DNA of 64,000 nt from NCBI RefSeq assembly GCF_002847015.1, contig NZ_CP025085.1, positions 2,294,001-2,358,000 of the forward strand. The letters run 5' to 3'. Shown here one piece after another: positions 19,550 to 29,548 of this stretch. Positions within the stretch are counted from its first letter, which is position 1; every line of letters begins with the position of its first letter. Origin of the DNA: Prodigiosinella confusarubida (GTDB taxonomy: Bacteria; Pseudomonadota; Gammaproteobacteria; Enterobacterales; Enterobacteriaceae). A program made the position numbers and the translations under genes. Below the pieces are notes generated by a model. The model was not told the DNA's origin. It did no database searches and saw nothing but the letters and a program-made list of their open reading frames with translations.

Positions 19550-21835
19550 ATGTCATCAAACCACAACGGCATTGAAATCCGCGTAAAAGGCAAAGTGCAA
19601 GGGGTGGGGTTTCGTCCTTATGTCTGGCAGCTTGCCCATCGACTGCAACTGTGCGGCAACGTCAGTAATGATAGTGCTGGCGTGCTGATCCATCTCTATC
19701 CTGCGGCGGCGGCAGATGTGTTTCTAGTGATGTTACAGGCGGAATGTCCGCCGCTGGCCTATATCGACAGCGTGGCGCATCAGCCTTATCACTGGTCGGC
19801 TATTCCCACCGAATTTGTGATTGAACACAGCGGCGCCGGGCAGATGGATACCCAGGTAGTGCCGGATGCCGCCACCTGCGATGCTTGCCAGCAGGAGTTA
19901 CACGATCCCGCCAACCGCCGTTATCACTATCCGTTTATCAACTGCACCCATTGTGGCCCGCGTTTTACCATCATCCGCCAGATGCCTTATGACCGTCCCT
20001 ATACCGCGATGGCCGCATTTCCACTCTGCCCGGATTGTTTGCATGAATATCAGAATCCGGCTGACCGCCGTTTTCATGCCCAGCCGAACGCTTGTCCGAC
20101 GTGTGGGCCACATGTGTGGTTGAGTGATGGTCAGTCAACACTGACAACGGATGATGATGCTATCGTTCAGGCCGCGCAGGCACTGCTGGCCGGGAAGATT
20201 GTGGCGGTAAAAGGATTGGGTGGGTTCCACCTGGCTTGTGATGCCACCAACCCGCAGTCGGTGGCATTATTACGGCAGCGTAAACACCGGCCGGCAAAAC
20301 CGCTGGCTGTTATGTTGCCCGATGAAGCGTGGCTGGCGCGTTGCACGACGACGGATGATATCCCGGCAGCATTACGGTTACTGAAAAGTCCGGCCGCCCC
20401 GATTGTTCTGCTGCCACTGCGTAAATCGGGGCCGCTGGCAGCGGATATCGCTCCTGCGCTGGACGACGTCGGGTTGATGCTGCCTGCCAATCCGCTACAG
20501 CATGTGTTGCTGAAGCAGGTAGGGTGCCCGTTGGTGATGACGTCTGGCAATGCCAGTGGCAAACCGCCGGCATTGAGTAACCAGCAGGCACTATCCGATT
20601 TGGTGGATATTGCCGATCTCTGGCTGTTGCATAACCGTGACATCGTTCAGCGGGCGGATGATTCAGTGGTGAGGATGCGCGGGCGTCATGCCGAAATGCT
20701 ACGGCGTGCACGAGGTTATGTACCGGACGCCTTACCGCTGCCACCGGGTTTTGACCCGCAACCGTCGCTGTTGGCGATGGGCGCTGATCTGAAAAACACG
20801 TTCTGTCTGCTGCGAGGGAATCACGCCATTGTCAGTCAGCATCTGGGCGATCTGGCAGACAGTGATATCGAACAGCAGTACCAGCAGGCGATCGCCTTGT
20901 TTGAGGATATTTACCGGTTTACGCCACAGGCGATCGCCGTTGATGCACATCCCGGTTATCTCAGTCATCAGCGGGGAAAATGGCAGGCGTTACAACAACA
21001 GATTCCGTGTATTGAGGTGCTGCACCACCATGCTCATCTTGTGGCTTGTATGGCGGAGCATCAACGCCCGCGTGATGCCGGGCCGGTCATCGGCCTGGCG
21101 CTGGATGGTATCGGTTATGGCGACCACGGTCAGTGGTGGGGGGGCGAATGTTTGCTGGTGGATTATGCACATTGCCGGTCCTTGGGCGGATTGCCAGCGG
21201 TGGCCTTGCCCGGCGGTGATCTGGCGGCCCGTCAGCCATGGCGTAACTTGCTGGCGCAGTGGTTGACGTTTGTACCTGACTGGGCGGATTTGTCTGAGGC
21301 CGCCGTTATTCCGGCGGCCTCGGTACCGTTACTGACGAAAGCGATCGAGCGAGGTCTTAATACGCCGTTGGCATCCTCTGCCGGACGGCTATTTGACGCG
21401 GTGGCTACCGCGACCGGTTTTCCTTCCGCAACCCAGAGTTGGGAGGGCGAAGCGGCCTGTTGGCTGGAGGCGCTGGCCCGGCAACATCAGCAGGCGAAAC
21501 CGCCGGTTACGATGCCTGTGCTGGGAAACACGCTGGATCTGGCTACCTTCTGGCGGCAGTGGCTGGCGTATCGTGCTGCCCCGGCCGACAGGGCGTATGC
21601 GTTTCATGTGGCGTTGGCACAGGGGCTGGCAGCGCTGGTTCAGCGAGCCGCGGCACAGGCTCAGGTTGACACGGTGGTGCTTTCCGGGGGCGTGATGCAC
21701 AATCGGCTATTGGTACAGTTACTTCGACAATCGCTGTCTGAGTTTGAGATATTGCAGCCCAGCCGCTTGCCCGCCGGTGATGGCGGTTTGTCGTTGGGGC
21801 AGGCGCTGATTGCTGCTGGTCGCCTCTCGTCTTGA
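19550..21835 (+). CDS. hypF: Carbamoyltransferase HypF
   Basis: A 761-residue protein with the usual HypF order: an acylphosphatase domain ([14 protein letters not shown] near residue 20), two zinc-finger groups (CDAC/CTHCG and CPDC/CPTCG, residues ~108-187), a YrdC/Sua5-like nucleotide domain ([19 protein letters not shown], then KPLAVMLPD), and a C-terminal Kae1-like domain with [16 protein letters not shown] and [10 protein letters not shown]. It makes carbamoyl-AMP from carbamoyl phosphate and ATP and carbamoylates HypE. In E. coli hypF lies elsewhere; here it closes the hydrogenase run. A long-loop inverted repeat (TCTTGAGTT/AACTCAAGA, 21830-21884) spans its end. Confidence 0.95.
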   Translation: MSSNHNGIEIRVKGKVQGVGFRPYVWQLAHRLQLCGNVSNDSAGVLIHLYPAAAADVFLVMLQAECPPLAYIDSVAHQPYHWSAIPTEFVIEHSGAGQMDTQVVPDAATCDACQQELHDPANRRYHYPFINCTHCGPRFTIIRQMPYDRPYTAMAAFPLCPDCLHEYQNPADRRFHAQPNACPTCGPHVWLSDGQSTLTTDDDAIVQAAQALLAGKIVAVKGLGGFHLACDATNPQSVALLRQRKHRPAKPLAVMLPDEAWLARCTTTDDIPAALRLLKSPAAPIVLLPLRKSGPLAADIAPALDDVGLMLPANPLQHVLLKQVGCPLVMTSGNASGKPPALSNQQALSDLVDIADLWLLHNRDIVQRADDSVVRMRGRHAEMLRRARGYVPDALPLPPGFDPQPSLLAMGADLKNTFCLLRGNHAIVSQHLGDLADSDIEQQYQQAIALFEDIYRFTPQAIAVDAHPGYLSHQRGKWQALQQQIPCIEVLHHHAHLVACMAEHQRPRDAGPVIGLALDGIGYGDHGQWWGGECLLVDYAHCRSLGGLPAVALPGGDLAARQPWRNLLAQWLTFVPDWADLSEAAVIPAASVPLLTKAIERGLNTPLASSAGRLFDAVATATGFPSATQSWEGEAACWLEALARQHQQAKPPVTMPVLGNTLDLATFWRQWLAYRAAPADRAYAFHVALAQGLAALVQRAAAQAQVDTVVLSGGVMHNRLLVQLLRQSLSEFEILQPSRLPAGDGGLSLGQALIAAGRLSS

Positions 21836-21966
21836 GTTGACGCTTAGTCCAGTATGAGTAACGGTGGTGGTTTTTAACTCAAGATTGCGCCTTGCCTGGG
21901 TGATGATGCTGTGCTTAACTTTTTTGATTAATGTTATTCAGCATATTGCTAACGGGGGGGAACAGC

Positions 21967-22443
21967 ATGGATGTTGTCAGGCGGATTCTTATTGAAGAAA
22001 TTGAAAGCATTAATCGGGACGAGCGACGGGATAATCGTATTCGTTTCAGCCGTAAATTTATGGTTACTCACCCCTGGTTGTTTGGCGCGATGCTGGTAAG
22101 TTATGTCCCGGTGGCCGTTATCCTGCTTTATTCACCCTATTTCGGTTTACCTTATCTGATCGGATTCACTCTGTTTTTGGCGACGATGGTGCTGGCGCTA
22201 TCAATGGATATCAGCCCGCGCTATCGGTTTGAAGATATTGATAAACTGGATCTGCGGGTTTGTTATAACGGCGAGTGGTATAACAACCGCCATGTTTCTC
22301 CGCAAGCGCTGGAAACCATCTTGCATCATCCGCAGATTGACGCGACCGTGAAAACGGGAATTTATCAAATCCTGCAAACCAAAGGTGATGTGTATTTTTA
22401 CGATATATTCTCATTAGCTTATCGTAAGCCATCCGCAGTGTGA
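21967..22443 (+). CDS. ylaC: YlaC-family inner membrane protein
   Basis: A 158-residue protein. I recognise E. coli YlaC from the shared RYRFEDIDKLDLRVCYNGEW stretch near the middle and the YFYDIFSLA end. A charged N-terminus (IEEIESINRDERRDNRIRFS) precedes two hydrophobic segments at about residues 38-85, so it should sit in the inner membrane with cytoplasmic ends. Function is unknown. ATG at 21967 follows a GGGGGGGAA stretch; the frame is open upstream to 21931 but that start has no ribosome site. It has no obvious link to the hydrogenase genes. Confidence 0.85.
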   Translation: MDVVRRILIEEIESINRDERRDNRIRFSRKFMVTHPWLFGAMLVSYVPVAVILLYSPYFGLPYLIGFTLFLATMVLALSMDISPRYRFEDIDKLDLRVCYNGEWYNNRHVSPQALETILHHPQIDATVKTGIYQILQTKGDVYFYDIFSLAYRKPSAV

Positions 22444-22562
22444 TATGGCTAATTTGTACTGATATTGTCAAGGCCGTGTTCTTCCTCCGCCGGGAGTGGC
22501 GAAAGTGAGAAAACGTGAGGAGATGACTGGTTACGGCATCAGTTGCCCCCTTATCGGCTAAA

Positions 22563-22596
22563 CCCTCACCGGTAGCACTGAGACTGCTGGTGAGGT
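22563..22596 (-). terminator. Hairpin after agp
   Basis: CCTCACC-G-GTAGCA pairs imperfectly with TGCT-GGTGAGG just beyond the agp stop on the minus strand. The T-run is weak (GGTTTAG). It lies between the convergent ylaC and agp genes and could serve both. Confidence 0.45.
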
Positions 22597-22602
22597 ATCC
22601 GG

Positions 22603-23913
22603 TTATTGTCCTTGCAGATCATGGGCGATAGCGGTCTTGAAGTCCGACATCGGACAGAAACCGTTAGCGTCAGTGTTACAACCGTCAATATGCAACGTCA
22701 CCCGCTGTGCCGGTTTTTTCAGTGACAACGGCGTAGCGTTACGGATTTGCTCGGTAGATTGATAGACATATTCAATTTTCATCAGATCCTGATTAGTTTT
22801 TTCATCATGCCAGCGCTGAAATACGATCTTGCCGCTGATCGGGGTGCTTTCATACTGATTGGGTAATTGATAAGGCGCGGTTTTCATCGCGGCAAGCAAG
22901 GAGGCAATATTGGAGTCATGACCAACCAATACGGTAACTTTAGCTTTTTGCGCTGTGGCGGCCAGTTTGTTATCTGACGGTGTGCCATTCAATATGGCGC
23001 TGATAAAAGTCAGCAATGGTGCGGCGGCATTCTGCGCTACGGCCGGCGAACCAAACAGTGTTTCATGGTATAGGTTTTTAATCTCTTCCAGTTGACGCCA
23101 CTGTTTTTTATCGCTGATTTTACCCCAGGCGACTTCATGTTTCGGGTAGCCTTCATAGTATTGCAGCATGAAACCATCGGCTGCACCAGTACCCATCCGC
23201 AGTGGACCACTGATTCCCGGCTCCTTGTTCTGTGCGAGAATCACGACGTTACTCTGTGTAGCCAGTGTGCAGGTTTTCTTTTCCATGCAGATTTTAGCGT
23301 GTCGATAATCCATCACCTGTTGCAGCACCTGATAATTGTTTTGCAGTCGTTGGTTAATTCCATCGACGCCGCCGGGGCCAGCATGTTGGTTGATGGAAGC
23401 CAGCGCCTTGTTCTTAAAATCATCGGTAACGTTGGCGGTAATGATCGGATTGAAGGTAGGGTCCATAGTGCCTACGTTGTCCTGATGGTAGACGGTTATT
23501 GCACAGCCAGGAAATCCACCCTGCACAAAACTTTTGGCTGTATCAATCGTCCGCGGCAGACTGTTGGCATACACAAATACCTCACCTTCCGGCGGACAAC
23601 CTTGCGCTGGCAGAACGCCGTAGTGACTGAGCCATTCATGCGTGTATTGAGCAGATATCGCTTCTACCTTCGCCCCTTTGGGCGTCAATAATCCGCCTTC
23701 GGTTTTCCATTTTGGCCAATGATGGGGCGTCGATTCCGCCAGAATGTCACCATATCCCACCAGTGGCGCCCGGATGCCGTGACGGCTGAAAATTAACACC
23801 TGTTGCAACTGATAGCTGGCTGGTGGTTGAGCCGGTTCAGCCGACTGTACCGATAACGGCAGAATCAGCGCCAGGGTACTGAGGGTAAACATGGGGATTA
23901 TATTTTTCTTCAT
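22603..23913 (-). CDS. agp: Periplasmic glucose-1-phosphatase (histidine acid phosphatase)
   Basis: A 436-residue exported phosphatase. A signal peptide of about 24 residues ends near VQSAEPA. The active-site motif is SRHGIRAPL, with the nucleophilic histidine, and the proton donor is in VGHDSNIASLL. Long shared stretches such as MDPTFNP, GKIVFQRWHD and LMKIEYVYQS match E. coli Agp as I recall it; the RHGIRAP form is nearer the general acid-phosphatase pattern than E. coli's RHNLRAP, so phytase-like activity cannot be excluded. The start at 23913 follows AAGGATGGAA and directly precedes the signal peptide; the in-frame ATG at 23967 would add 18 residues. Confidence 0.9.
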   Translation of the reverse strand: MKKNIIPMFTLSTLALILPLSVQSAEPAQPPASYQLQQVLIFSRHGIRAPLVGYGDILAESTPHHWPKWKTEGGLLTPKGAKVEAISAQYTHEWLSHYGVLPAQGCPPEGEVFVYANSLPRTIDTAKSFVQGGFPGCAITVYHQDNVGTMDPTFNPIITANVTDDFKNKALASINQHAGPGGVDGINQRLQNNYQVLQQVMDYRHAKICMEKKTCTLATQSNVVILAQNKEPGISGPLRMGTGAADGFMLQYYEGYPKHEVAWGKISDKKQWRQLEEIKNLYHETLFGSPAVAQNAAAPLLTFISAILNGTPSDNKLAATAQKAKVTVLVGHDSNIASLLAAMKTAPYQLPNQYESTPISGKIVFQRWHDEKTNQDLMKIEYVYQSTEQIRNATPLSLKKPAQRVTLHIDGCNTDANGFCPMSDFKTAIAHDLQGQ

Positions 23914-24126
23914 TATTTTCCATCCTTTTGTTGTGAAACGGTCAGTTACACCGTTCGTATTAACCATTCTCTAGCATAGACGTGGAAATAAAGAGAGAAC
24001 GGGTTAGCGTCGGAAAAACAGCAAAGAAGTTATCACCAGTGCTTCAGGTTCGGATAAGTCTGGTTGTTCGTGATGCTCAGTGAGCTATGGTCACAGATTC
24101 CGATTAGTATAGATGGAGGATTGGCG

Positions 24127-24462
24127 ATGTATCTGCGCCCTGATGAAGTGGCTCAAGTTCTTGAGCATGCAGGTTTTACCCGGGATTATGTTACGGATAA
24201 AGCCTATGGATTTTATAAAGGCGAATACTACGTGTATGTGAATCGTGAAGCGAAAATGGGGCGTACCTCATTTATTCTTCACCCGGATCAGGGTCCGAAA
24301 AGTCTGAAATATGCTTATCCGGCAGAGGCATTACGCAGTAGCCCGGCGTATGTCCGTTTCCCGCGCGATCCTCAGGCTGTGAGCCCCGCATTTGTTGGCA
24401 TTCCACATGGTTTTACCTCGCGGGTGATGCTGAATCGTTATCTGAACAACATGTTTCAGTAG
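24127..24462 (+). CDS. Small conserved protein of unknown function (possibly DUF2002 family)
   Basis: A soluble protein of 111 residues, MYLRPDEVAQVLEHAG to LNRYLNNMFQ, with no signal or membrane segment. The start-proximal MYLRPDEVA, YVYVNREAKMGRTSFILHP and the GIPHGFTSRV end resemble a small enterobacterial family that I remember as DUF2002; this assignment is from memory and not firm. ATG at 24127 is chosen because GGAGGA lies 6 bases ahead; an in-frame start at 24064 lacks a site. Role unknown. No terminator is clear, though GCTGCC/GGCAGC can pair just after the stop. Confidence 0.7.
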   Translation: MYLRPDEVAQVLEHAGFTRDYVTDKAYGFYKGEYYVYVNREAKMGRTSFILHPDQGPKSLKYAYPAEALRSSPAYVRFPRDPQAVSPAFVGIPHGFTSRVMLNRYLNNMFQ

Positions 24463-24632
24463 ATCCATTGTGCTGCCTGGCATTCGCGGGGCAGCGCCGA
24501 TTATGTCATCTCCCGGTTGCTGGTATGTTGCCTGTCTTCTGTGGCTCAGTGCATCCCTGAAACTTGCTCTTCTGAGATCAGGGTCGCGGCAAGCCACGTT
24601 CAAATCTGTTTCCGGCAAATTTATTACCCCGG

Positions 24633-24758
24633 TATACCCGTCATACTTCAAGTTGCAGGTGTGTTGGCTGCGTTCGTTCATCCGAATCACTTACCTGGGT
24701 AAGCTCCTCGGGATTCACTCTCTATCGCCTTCCTGCAACTCGAATTATTTTGGGTATA
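24633..24758 (+). repeat. Dispersed palindromic repeat, copy A
   Basis: A 126-base imperfect palindrome running from TATACCCGTCATACTTCAAG to GGGTATA. The left arm (CTTCAAGTTGCAGG) can pair with the right arm (CCTGCAACTCGAA), and the centre has ACTTACCTGGGTAAGC. It is nearly identical to copy F at 52164. There is no coding capacity. Confidence 0.9.
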
Positions 24759-25007
24759 TTGGCGTTATTTAAAACCGAATAAAAACAGTGAATTTGGCGT
24801 TGTCGTTTATATTTAAAATAGAATCAGGTGTTGATTTTATGATTTTTACTGTCGGGATAAATAGTATCTCGCCGTATTTTAGGCAATGCCGCCTTATTTT
24901 TTGCGTGGAAGATAAACATCCTCCTTATATCTCTTTTATCGTGAATTAATACAATAATCGTTATGTAATTACATTTATAGCGATGAGCAATCACATCGTG
25001 AAAATAA

Positions 25008-25022
25008 TGATAACCATTATCA
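25008..25022. promoter_or_regulatory. Near-perfect Fur box in a gene-poor region
   Basis: TGATAACCATTATCA matches the 7-1-7 Fur consensus TGATAAT-N-ATTATCA at 13 of 14 positions and is flanked by further AATAA/TTAAT symmetry. Its target is unclear. The next annotated gene on the right is fdnG, 540 bases away. To the left, a 31-codon minus-strand frame (24824-24919, MFIFHAKNKAALPK start) has AAGGAGG abutting its ATG, and TATAAA lies between the two. An iron-regulated small RNA or peptide is possible. Confidence 0.75.
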
Positions 25023-25175
25023 TTAATCTGGCCAATTGATTTAAAAAAACGCGATTATTGTGAGTATATGTGATGCATTTGTTGTTATTAAGATAATTAC
25101 TTGAGGTTTTTATTAACGGATGCATAATGTATTACAGTTAATGTGGCTTTGCCATATTCACGTCTGAAAACAATT

Positions 25176-25292
25176 TATACCCAATAAATTTCAAGATGCA
25201 GGAAGGTGGCAACCAAGTGAATTCCCAGGCGCTTATTTTGATAAGTGATGGCGAGTCACTGAAGGCCAATAACGTGAACAATGACGGGTATA
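25176..25292 (-). repeat. Dispersed palindromic repeat, copy B (diverged)
   Basis: A 117-base relative of copy A in the opposite orientation, bounded by TATACCCAATAAATTTCAAG and GACGGGTATA. The central part has drifted. It lies 25 bases from copy C and downstream of the Fur box, in the region upstream of fdnG. Confidence 0.75.
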
Positions 25293-25317
25293 TATTAATC
25301 AATAAACAATTACCACC

Positions 25318-25522
25318 TATATCCAATGGATTTCGAGTGCCAGGAAGTCGACAAGCAAATGAATCCCGATGAGTTTACTCAGATAAGTTATTTCGGTGAT
25401 AAATCTGCTCCTGGCGGATGGATTTTGACGCAGCTTGTAGTCGCTCACAGAGGCGAGACGCAGAAATAGTCGAGCCATTGGGCGTAGTCAGCGCATCTGC
25501 AACGTGAAAGCGGGTGGATATA
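25318..25522 (-). repeat. Dispersed palindromic repeat, copy C, with internal insertion
   Basis: The left arm (TATATCCAATGGATTTCGAG to CTCAGATAAGT) and the right end (GCGCATCTGCAACGTGAAAG to GGATATA) match the repeat family. About 85 unrelated bases replace part of the centre, giving 205 bases in all. It ends 43 bases before the fdnG start and so probably forms part of the fdn leader or promoter. Confidence 0.65.
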
Positions 25523-25564
25523 GATGGGATATGACTCTGGGTGATGTGGTGCAAGGAGTTCCCG

Positions 25565-28500
25565 ATGCAGATCAGCAGACGACAATTTTTTAAAATATGC
25601 GCAGGCGGTATGGCCGGAACCACGGTTACGGCTTTGGGATTTTCTCCCGCTGTGGCATTGGCAGAAACACGGCAGTATAAATTATTGCGTGCAAAAGAAA
25701 CGAGGAATAATTGCACATACTGCTCTGTCGGTTGCGGTGTTTTAATGTACAGCCTGGGTGATGGCGCCAAGAATGCAAAATCATCCATTTATCATATCGA
25801 AGGTGACCCGGACCATCCGGTTAGTCGTGGTTCTTTGTGTCCTAAAGGGGCCGGGTTGATTGACTTTATCCATAGTGCCCAACGCCTGCAATACCCGCAG
25901 TACCGTGCGCCAGGGTCTGATAAATGGCAACGCATCAGCTGGGACGAGGCTTTGGATCGTATTTCCCGCCTGATGAAAGAAGACCGTGATGCCAATTTCG
26001 TGGAAAAAAACAGCGCTGGGGTAACCGTTAACCGATGGCCGACTACCGGTATGCTCTGTTCTTCGGCGGCCAGTAATGAAACCGGCATGCTGGATCAACG
26101 TTTTTCCCGGGCACTGGGCATGGTCGGTATCGATACACAGGCTCGTCTGTGTCATGGGCCAACTGTTGCCGCACTTGCCGCCACGTTTGGCCGGGGGGCC
26201 ATGACCAATAACTGGGTCGACATCAAAAATGCCAACATCGTCCTGGTGATGGGAGGCAATCCGGCGGAAGCGCACCCAGTAGGCTTTAAATGGGCGCTGG
26301 AAGCCAAGGTGAAAAACGGCGCTAAACTGATTGTTGTTGACCCACGATTTAACCGCTCTGCCGCAGTTGCCGATCTGTATTCGCCCATTCGCGTAGGCTC
26401 GGATACCACCTTTTTGCTCGGCGTCGTAAACTACCTGCTGTCTCATGACAAAGTGCAGATGGCGTATGTCAAAGCCTATACCAATGCCAACTTGCTGGTT
26501 GATGCAGATTATCGTTTTGATGAAGGCATCTTTAGCGGCTATAACGAGCAAGAACACAAATATGACCGTACCTCCTGGCAATATGAACGGGATGAAAATG
26601 GCTATGCCAAACGCGATCCAACCCTGAGCCATCCGCGTTGTGTCTGGAACTTGCTGAAAGATCATGTCAGTCGTTATACGCCGGACATGGTTACCAGCGT
26701 GTGTGGTACGCCGAAGCAGGATTTTCTCACTATCTGTGAATTGCTGGCGTCAACCAGTGTTCCCGACCGTACCGCAACTATCATGTATGCGCTGGGTTGG
26801 ACACAGCATACGGCCGGTGCTCAGATCATTCGTACCGCGGCGATAATCCAACTGTTATTGGGGAATGTCGGTATGGCCGGCGGCGGTGTCAATGCGCTGC
26901 GTGGACACTCAAATATCCAGGGTTATACCGATTTGGGGCTGTTATCGTTGAATCTGCCTGGCTATCTTCCGCTACCTTCCGAAAAACAGCCCACGTTACA
27001 GGATTATCTGGTTCAGACCACACCGAAGGCGTTGCTGCCGGAACAGGTCAACTACTGGAAAAACACACCTAAGTTTTTTATCAGTTTGCTGAAAAGTTTT
27101 TGGGGAGACAACGCGCAGAAGGGAAATGACTGGGGTTATGACTGGTTGCCTAAATGGGATAAGAGCTACGATGCGTTGGCCTATTCCCACATGATGCAGG
27201 ATGGCAAGGTAAACGGCTATATTGTGCAGGGATTTAACCCGATTGCCGCGTTTGCCGATTCCAACAAAGCCAGGGACGCACTGGCCAAACTCAAATATCT
27301 GGTGGTTATTGATCCACTGGCGACGGAAACGTCCAGTTTCTGGCAGAACCACGGTGAGCTGAACAATGTGGACCCCAGCCAGATCCAGACTGAAGTCTTC
27401 CGCCTGCCGTCCAGTTGTTTTGCCGAAGAAAATGGCTCCATCGTTAACTCCGCACGCTGGCTGCAATGGCATTATCAGGGTGCGGAACCGCCTGGTGAAG
27501 CTCGTCATGACGGTGTCGTTATCTCTGGCATCTTCCTGCGTCTGCGCGAGCTGTACGCGAAAGAGGGTGGTGCCAACCCGGCACCGATACTCAACATGGC
27601 CTGGGATTATCTGGAACCGGCGGATCCGTCGGCGGAAGAGATCACCAAAGAGGCCAATGGTCGCGCGCTGGCCGATTTGTTTGATGACCAAGGTAAGCTG
27701 ATCCTCAAAAAAGGTCAGTTGTTATCAGATTTTTCGCAGTTGCGTGATGATGGCAGTACCGCCTGTTTCTGCTGGATTTACTCAGGCTGCTGGACGGAGC
27801 TGGGGAATCAAATGGCCCTGCGTGATAATGCCGACCCTTCGGGGCTGGGATGTACGCCAGGGTGGGCCTGGAGCTGGCCGCAAAATCGCCGCATCCTATA
27901 TAACCGCGCTTCTGCCGATGAGCAGGGCAAACCCTGGGATCCCAACCGTGAGCTGATTCGCTGGAATGGCAACAAATGGACGGGAACCGATGTGGCCGAT
28001 TATGCGGCGACAGCGGCACCAGGCAGCAGTGCCGGGCCTTTCATCATGCTGTCGGAAGGGCTGGGGCGTTTGTTCGCGATTGACAAAATGGCGGATGGAC
28101 CATTCCCTGCACACTACGAACCTATGGAATCTCCGCTGAAGTTCAATCCGGTTTATCGCAGGGCGATACATAATCCGGCTGTACGCCTGTATGACGCGGA
28201 TCGTCTGCGTATCGGCACAGCTGCCGAGTTTCCCTATGTGGCAACCACGTATGCGATTACCGAGCTGTTCCGTCACTGGACCAAACATGCGTTATTGAAT
28301 GCAATTGCCCAGCCAGAACAGTTTGTGGAAATTGGCGAAGGGCTGGCGAAACAAAAAGGTATTCAGGCCGGGGATGTAGTGAAAGTCAGTAGCAAGCGGG
28401 GCTACATCAAGGCTAAAGCTGTGGTGACCAAACGTGTCCGCACGCTGATGATTGAAGGGCATCCGGTGGAAACCATCGGTGTGCCTTGTCATTGGGGGTT

Positions 28501-28615
28501 TGAGGGTACGACAAAGAAAGGTTTTCTGGCCAATATACTGACGCCAAATATTGGGGATGCCAATAGCCAGACGCCGGAATATAAAGCGTTCCTGGTGAAT
28601 GTGGAAAAGGCGTAG
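25565..28615 (+). CDS. fdnG: Formate dehydrogenase-N catalytic subunit, cysteine form
   Basis: A 1016-residue molybdopterin enzyme, co-linear with E. coli FdnG, that oxidises formate in the periplasm. The twin-arginine signal SRRQFFK is at residues 4-10. One [4Fe-4S] cluster is bound by NCTYCSVGC and GSLCPKG. E. coli has selenocysteine (TGA) at residue 196; here codon 196 (26150-26152) is TGT in ARLCHGPT, so the enzyme should use cysteine. The following His and the surrounding GPTVAAL...FGRGAMTN are kept. ATG at 25565 has AAGGAG 6 bases ahead; upstream in-frame codons to 25541 are less likely. fdnH follows after 12 bases. Confidence 0.95.
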   Translation: MQISRRQFFKICAGGMAGTTVTALGFSPAVALAETRQYKLLRAKETRNNCTYCSVGCGVLMYSLGDGAKNAKSSIYHIEGDPDHPVSRGSLCPKGAGLIDFIHSAQRLQYPQYRAPGSDKWQRISWDEALDRISRLMKEDRDANFVEKNSAGVTVNRWPTTGMLCSSAASNETGMLDQRFSRALGMVGIDTQARLCHGPTVAALAATFGRGAMTNNWVDIKNANIVLVMGGNPAEAHPVGFKWALEAKVKNGAKLIVVDPRFNRSAAVADLYSPIRVGSDTTFLLGVVNYLLSHDKVQMAYVKAYTNANLLVDADYRFDEGIFSGYNEQEHKYDRTSWQYERDENGYAKRDPTLSHPRCVWNLLKDHVSRYTPDMVTSVCGTPKQDFLTICELLASTSVPDRTATIMYALGWTQHTAGAQIIRTAAIIQLLLGNVGMAGGGVNALRGHSNIQGYTDLGLLSLNLPGYLPLPSEKQPTLQDYLVQTTPKALLPEQVNYWKNTPKFFISLLKSFWGDNAQKGNDWGYDWLPKWDKSYDALAYSHMMQDGKVNGYIVQGFNPIAAFADSNKARDALAKLKYLVVIDPLATETSSFWQNHGELNNVDPSQIQTEVFRLPSSCFAEENGSIVNSARWLQWHYQGAEPPGEARHDGVVISGIFLRLRELYAKEGGANPAPILNMAWDYLEPADPSAEEITKEANGRALADLFDDQGKLILKKGQLLSDFSQLRDDGSTACFCWIYSGCWTELGNQMALRDNADPSGLGCTPGWAWSWPQNRRILYNRASADEQGKPWDPNRELIRWNGNKWTGTDVADYAATAAPGSSAGPFIMLSEGLGRLFAIDKMADGPFPAHYEPMESPLKFNPVYRRAIHNPAVRLYDADRLRIGTAAEFPYVATTYAITELFRHWTKHALLNAIAQPEQFVEIGEGLAKQKGIQAGDVVKVSSKRGYIKAKAVVTKRVRTLMIEGHPVETIGVPCHWGFEGTTKKGFLANILTPNIGDANSQTPEYKAFLVNVEKA

Positions 28616-28627
28616 CGGAGAAATACT

Positions 28628-29548
28628 ATGGCAATGCAATCGCAAGATATTATCCGTCGCTCCGCGACCAACTCACTGACACCGCCGCCACAGGTACGCG
28701 ATCATAAAGAGGAAGTCGCCAAATTGATCGACGTTACGACCTGCATCGGTTGTAAGGCTTGTCAGGTGGCTTGCTCGGAATGGAACGATATTCGTGATGA
28801 GGTGGGGCACAACGTTGGTGTGTACGACAATCCCACTGATTTGAGCGCCAAATCCTGGACGGTTATGCGGTTTTCCGAGGTTGAGGAAAACGGTAAACTC
28901 GAATGGTTGATTCGTAAAGATGGCTGTATGCACTGTGCTGACCCTGGCTGCCTGAAAGCCTGTCCGTCGGAAGGTGCCATTATCCAGTATGCCAATGGTA
29001 TTGTGGATTTTCAGTCGGAACACTGTATTGGTTGTGGTTACTGCATCGCGGGATGCCCGTTCGATGTGCCGAGAATGAATAAGGATGATAACCGGGTATA
29101 CAAATGCACACTGTGTGTGGATCGGGTGGATGTCGGTCAGGAACCCGCCTGTGTGAAAACCTGTCCTACGGGGGCGATTCATTTTGGCACCAAGGCAGAG
29201 ATGAAGGTGTTGGCGGCGGAGCGCGTGATAGACTTGACGAGTCGTGGCTATAAAAACGCCGGATTGTACGACCCCGCAGGTGTCGGCGGCACACATGTGA
29301 TGTACGTGTTGCATCACGCTGATCGTCCGCCGCTTTATCATGGTCTGCCTGACAATCCAAGCATTAGTCCGGCAGTCACTTTCTGGAAGGGTGTCTGGAA
29401 ACCTCTGGCGGCGATTGGTTTTGCTGCGACCTTCGCTGCCAGTGTATTCCACTATGTCGGTGTCGGTCCCAACCGGGTAGAAGAGGACGAATCAGAGACG
29501 GATGAGCAGAAGCAGAAGCGCGAGGACAAACAGCATGAAAAAGAGTAA
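28628..29548 (+). CDS. fdnH: Formate dehydrogenase-N Fe-S subunit
   Basis: A 306-residue protein with four [4Fe-4S] ligand groups: [42 protein letters not shown], and CTLC with [10 protein letters not shown] single membrane helix near residues 255-275 ([20 protein letters not shown]) anchors it at the periplasmic face. It carries electrons from FdnG to FdnI. The acidic/basic tail ([18 protein letters not shown]) is longer than I recall in E. coli. The 3' end overlaps fdnI by 14 bases. Confidence 0.95.
   Translation: MAMQSQDIIRRSATNSLTPPPQVRDHKEEVAKLIDVTTCIGCKACQVACSEWNDIRDEVGHNVGVYDNPTDLSAKSWTVMRFSEVEENGKLEWLIRKDGCMHCADPGCLKACPSEGAIIQYANGIVDFQSEHCIGCGYCIAGCPFDVPRMNKDDNRVYKCTLCVDRVDVGQEPACVKTCPTGAIHFGTKAEMKVLAAERVIDLTSRGYKNAGLYDPAGVGGTHVMYVLHHADRPPLYHGLPDNPSISPAVTFWKGVWKPLAAIGFAATFAASVFHYVGVGPNRVEEDESETDEQKQKREDKQHEKE

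Noticed and set aside
25781-26665. 294-codon frame antisense to fdnG
   Set aside because: Despite its length it lies entirely inside a well-supported gene and shows only the antisense pattern of a conserved coding sequence.
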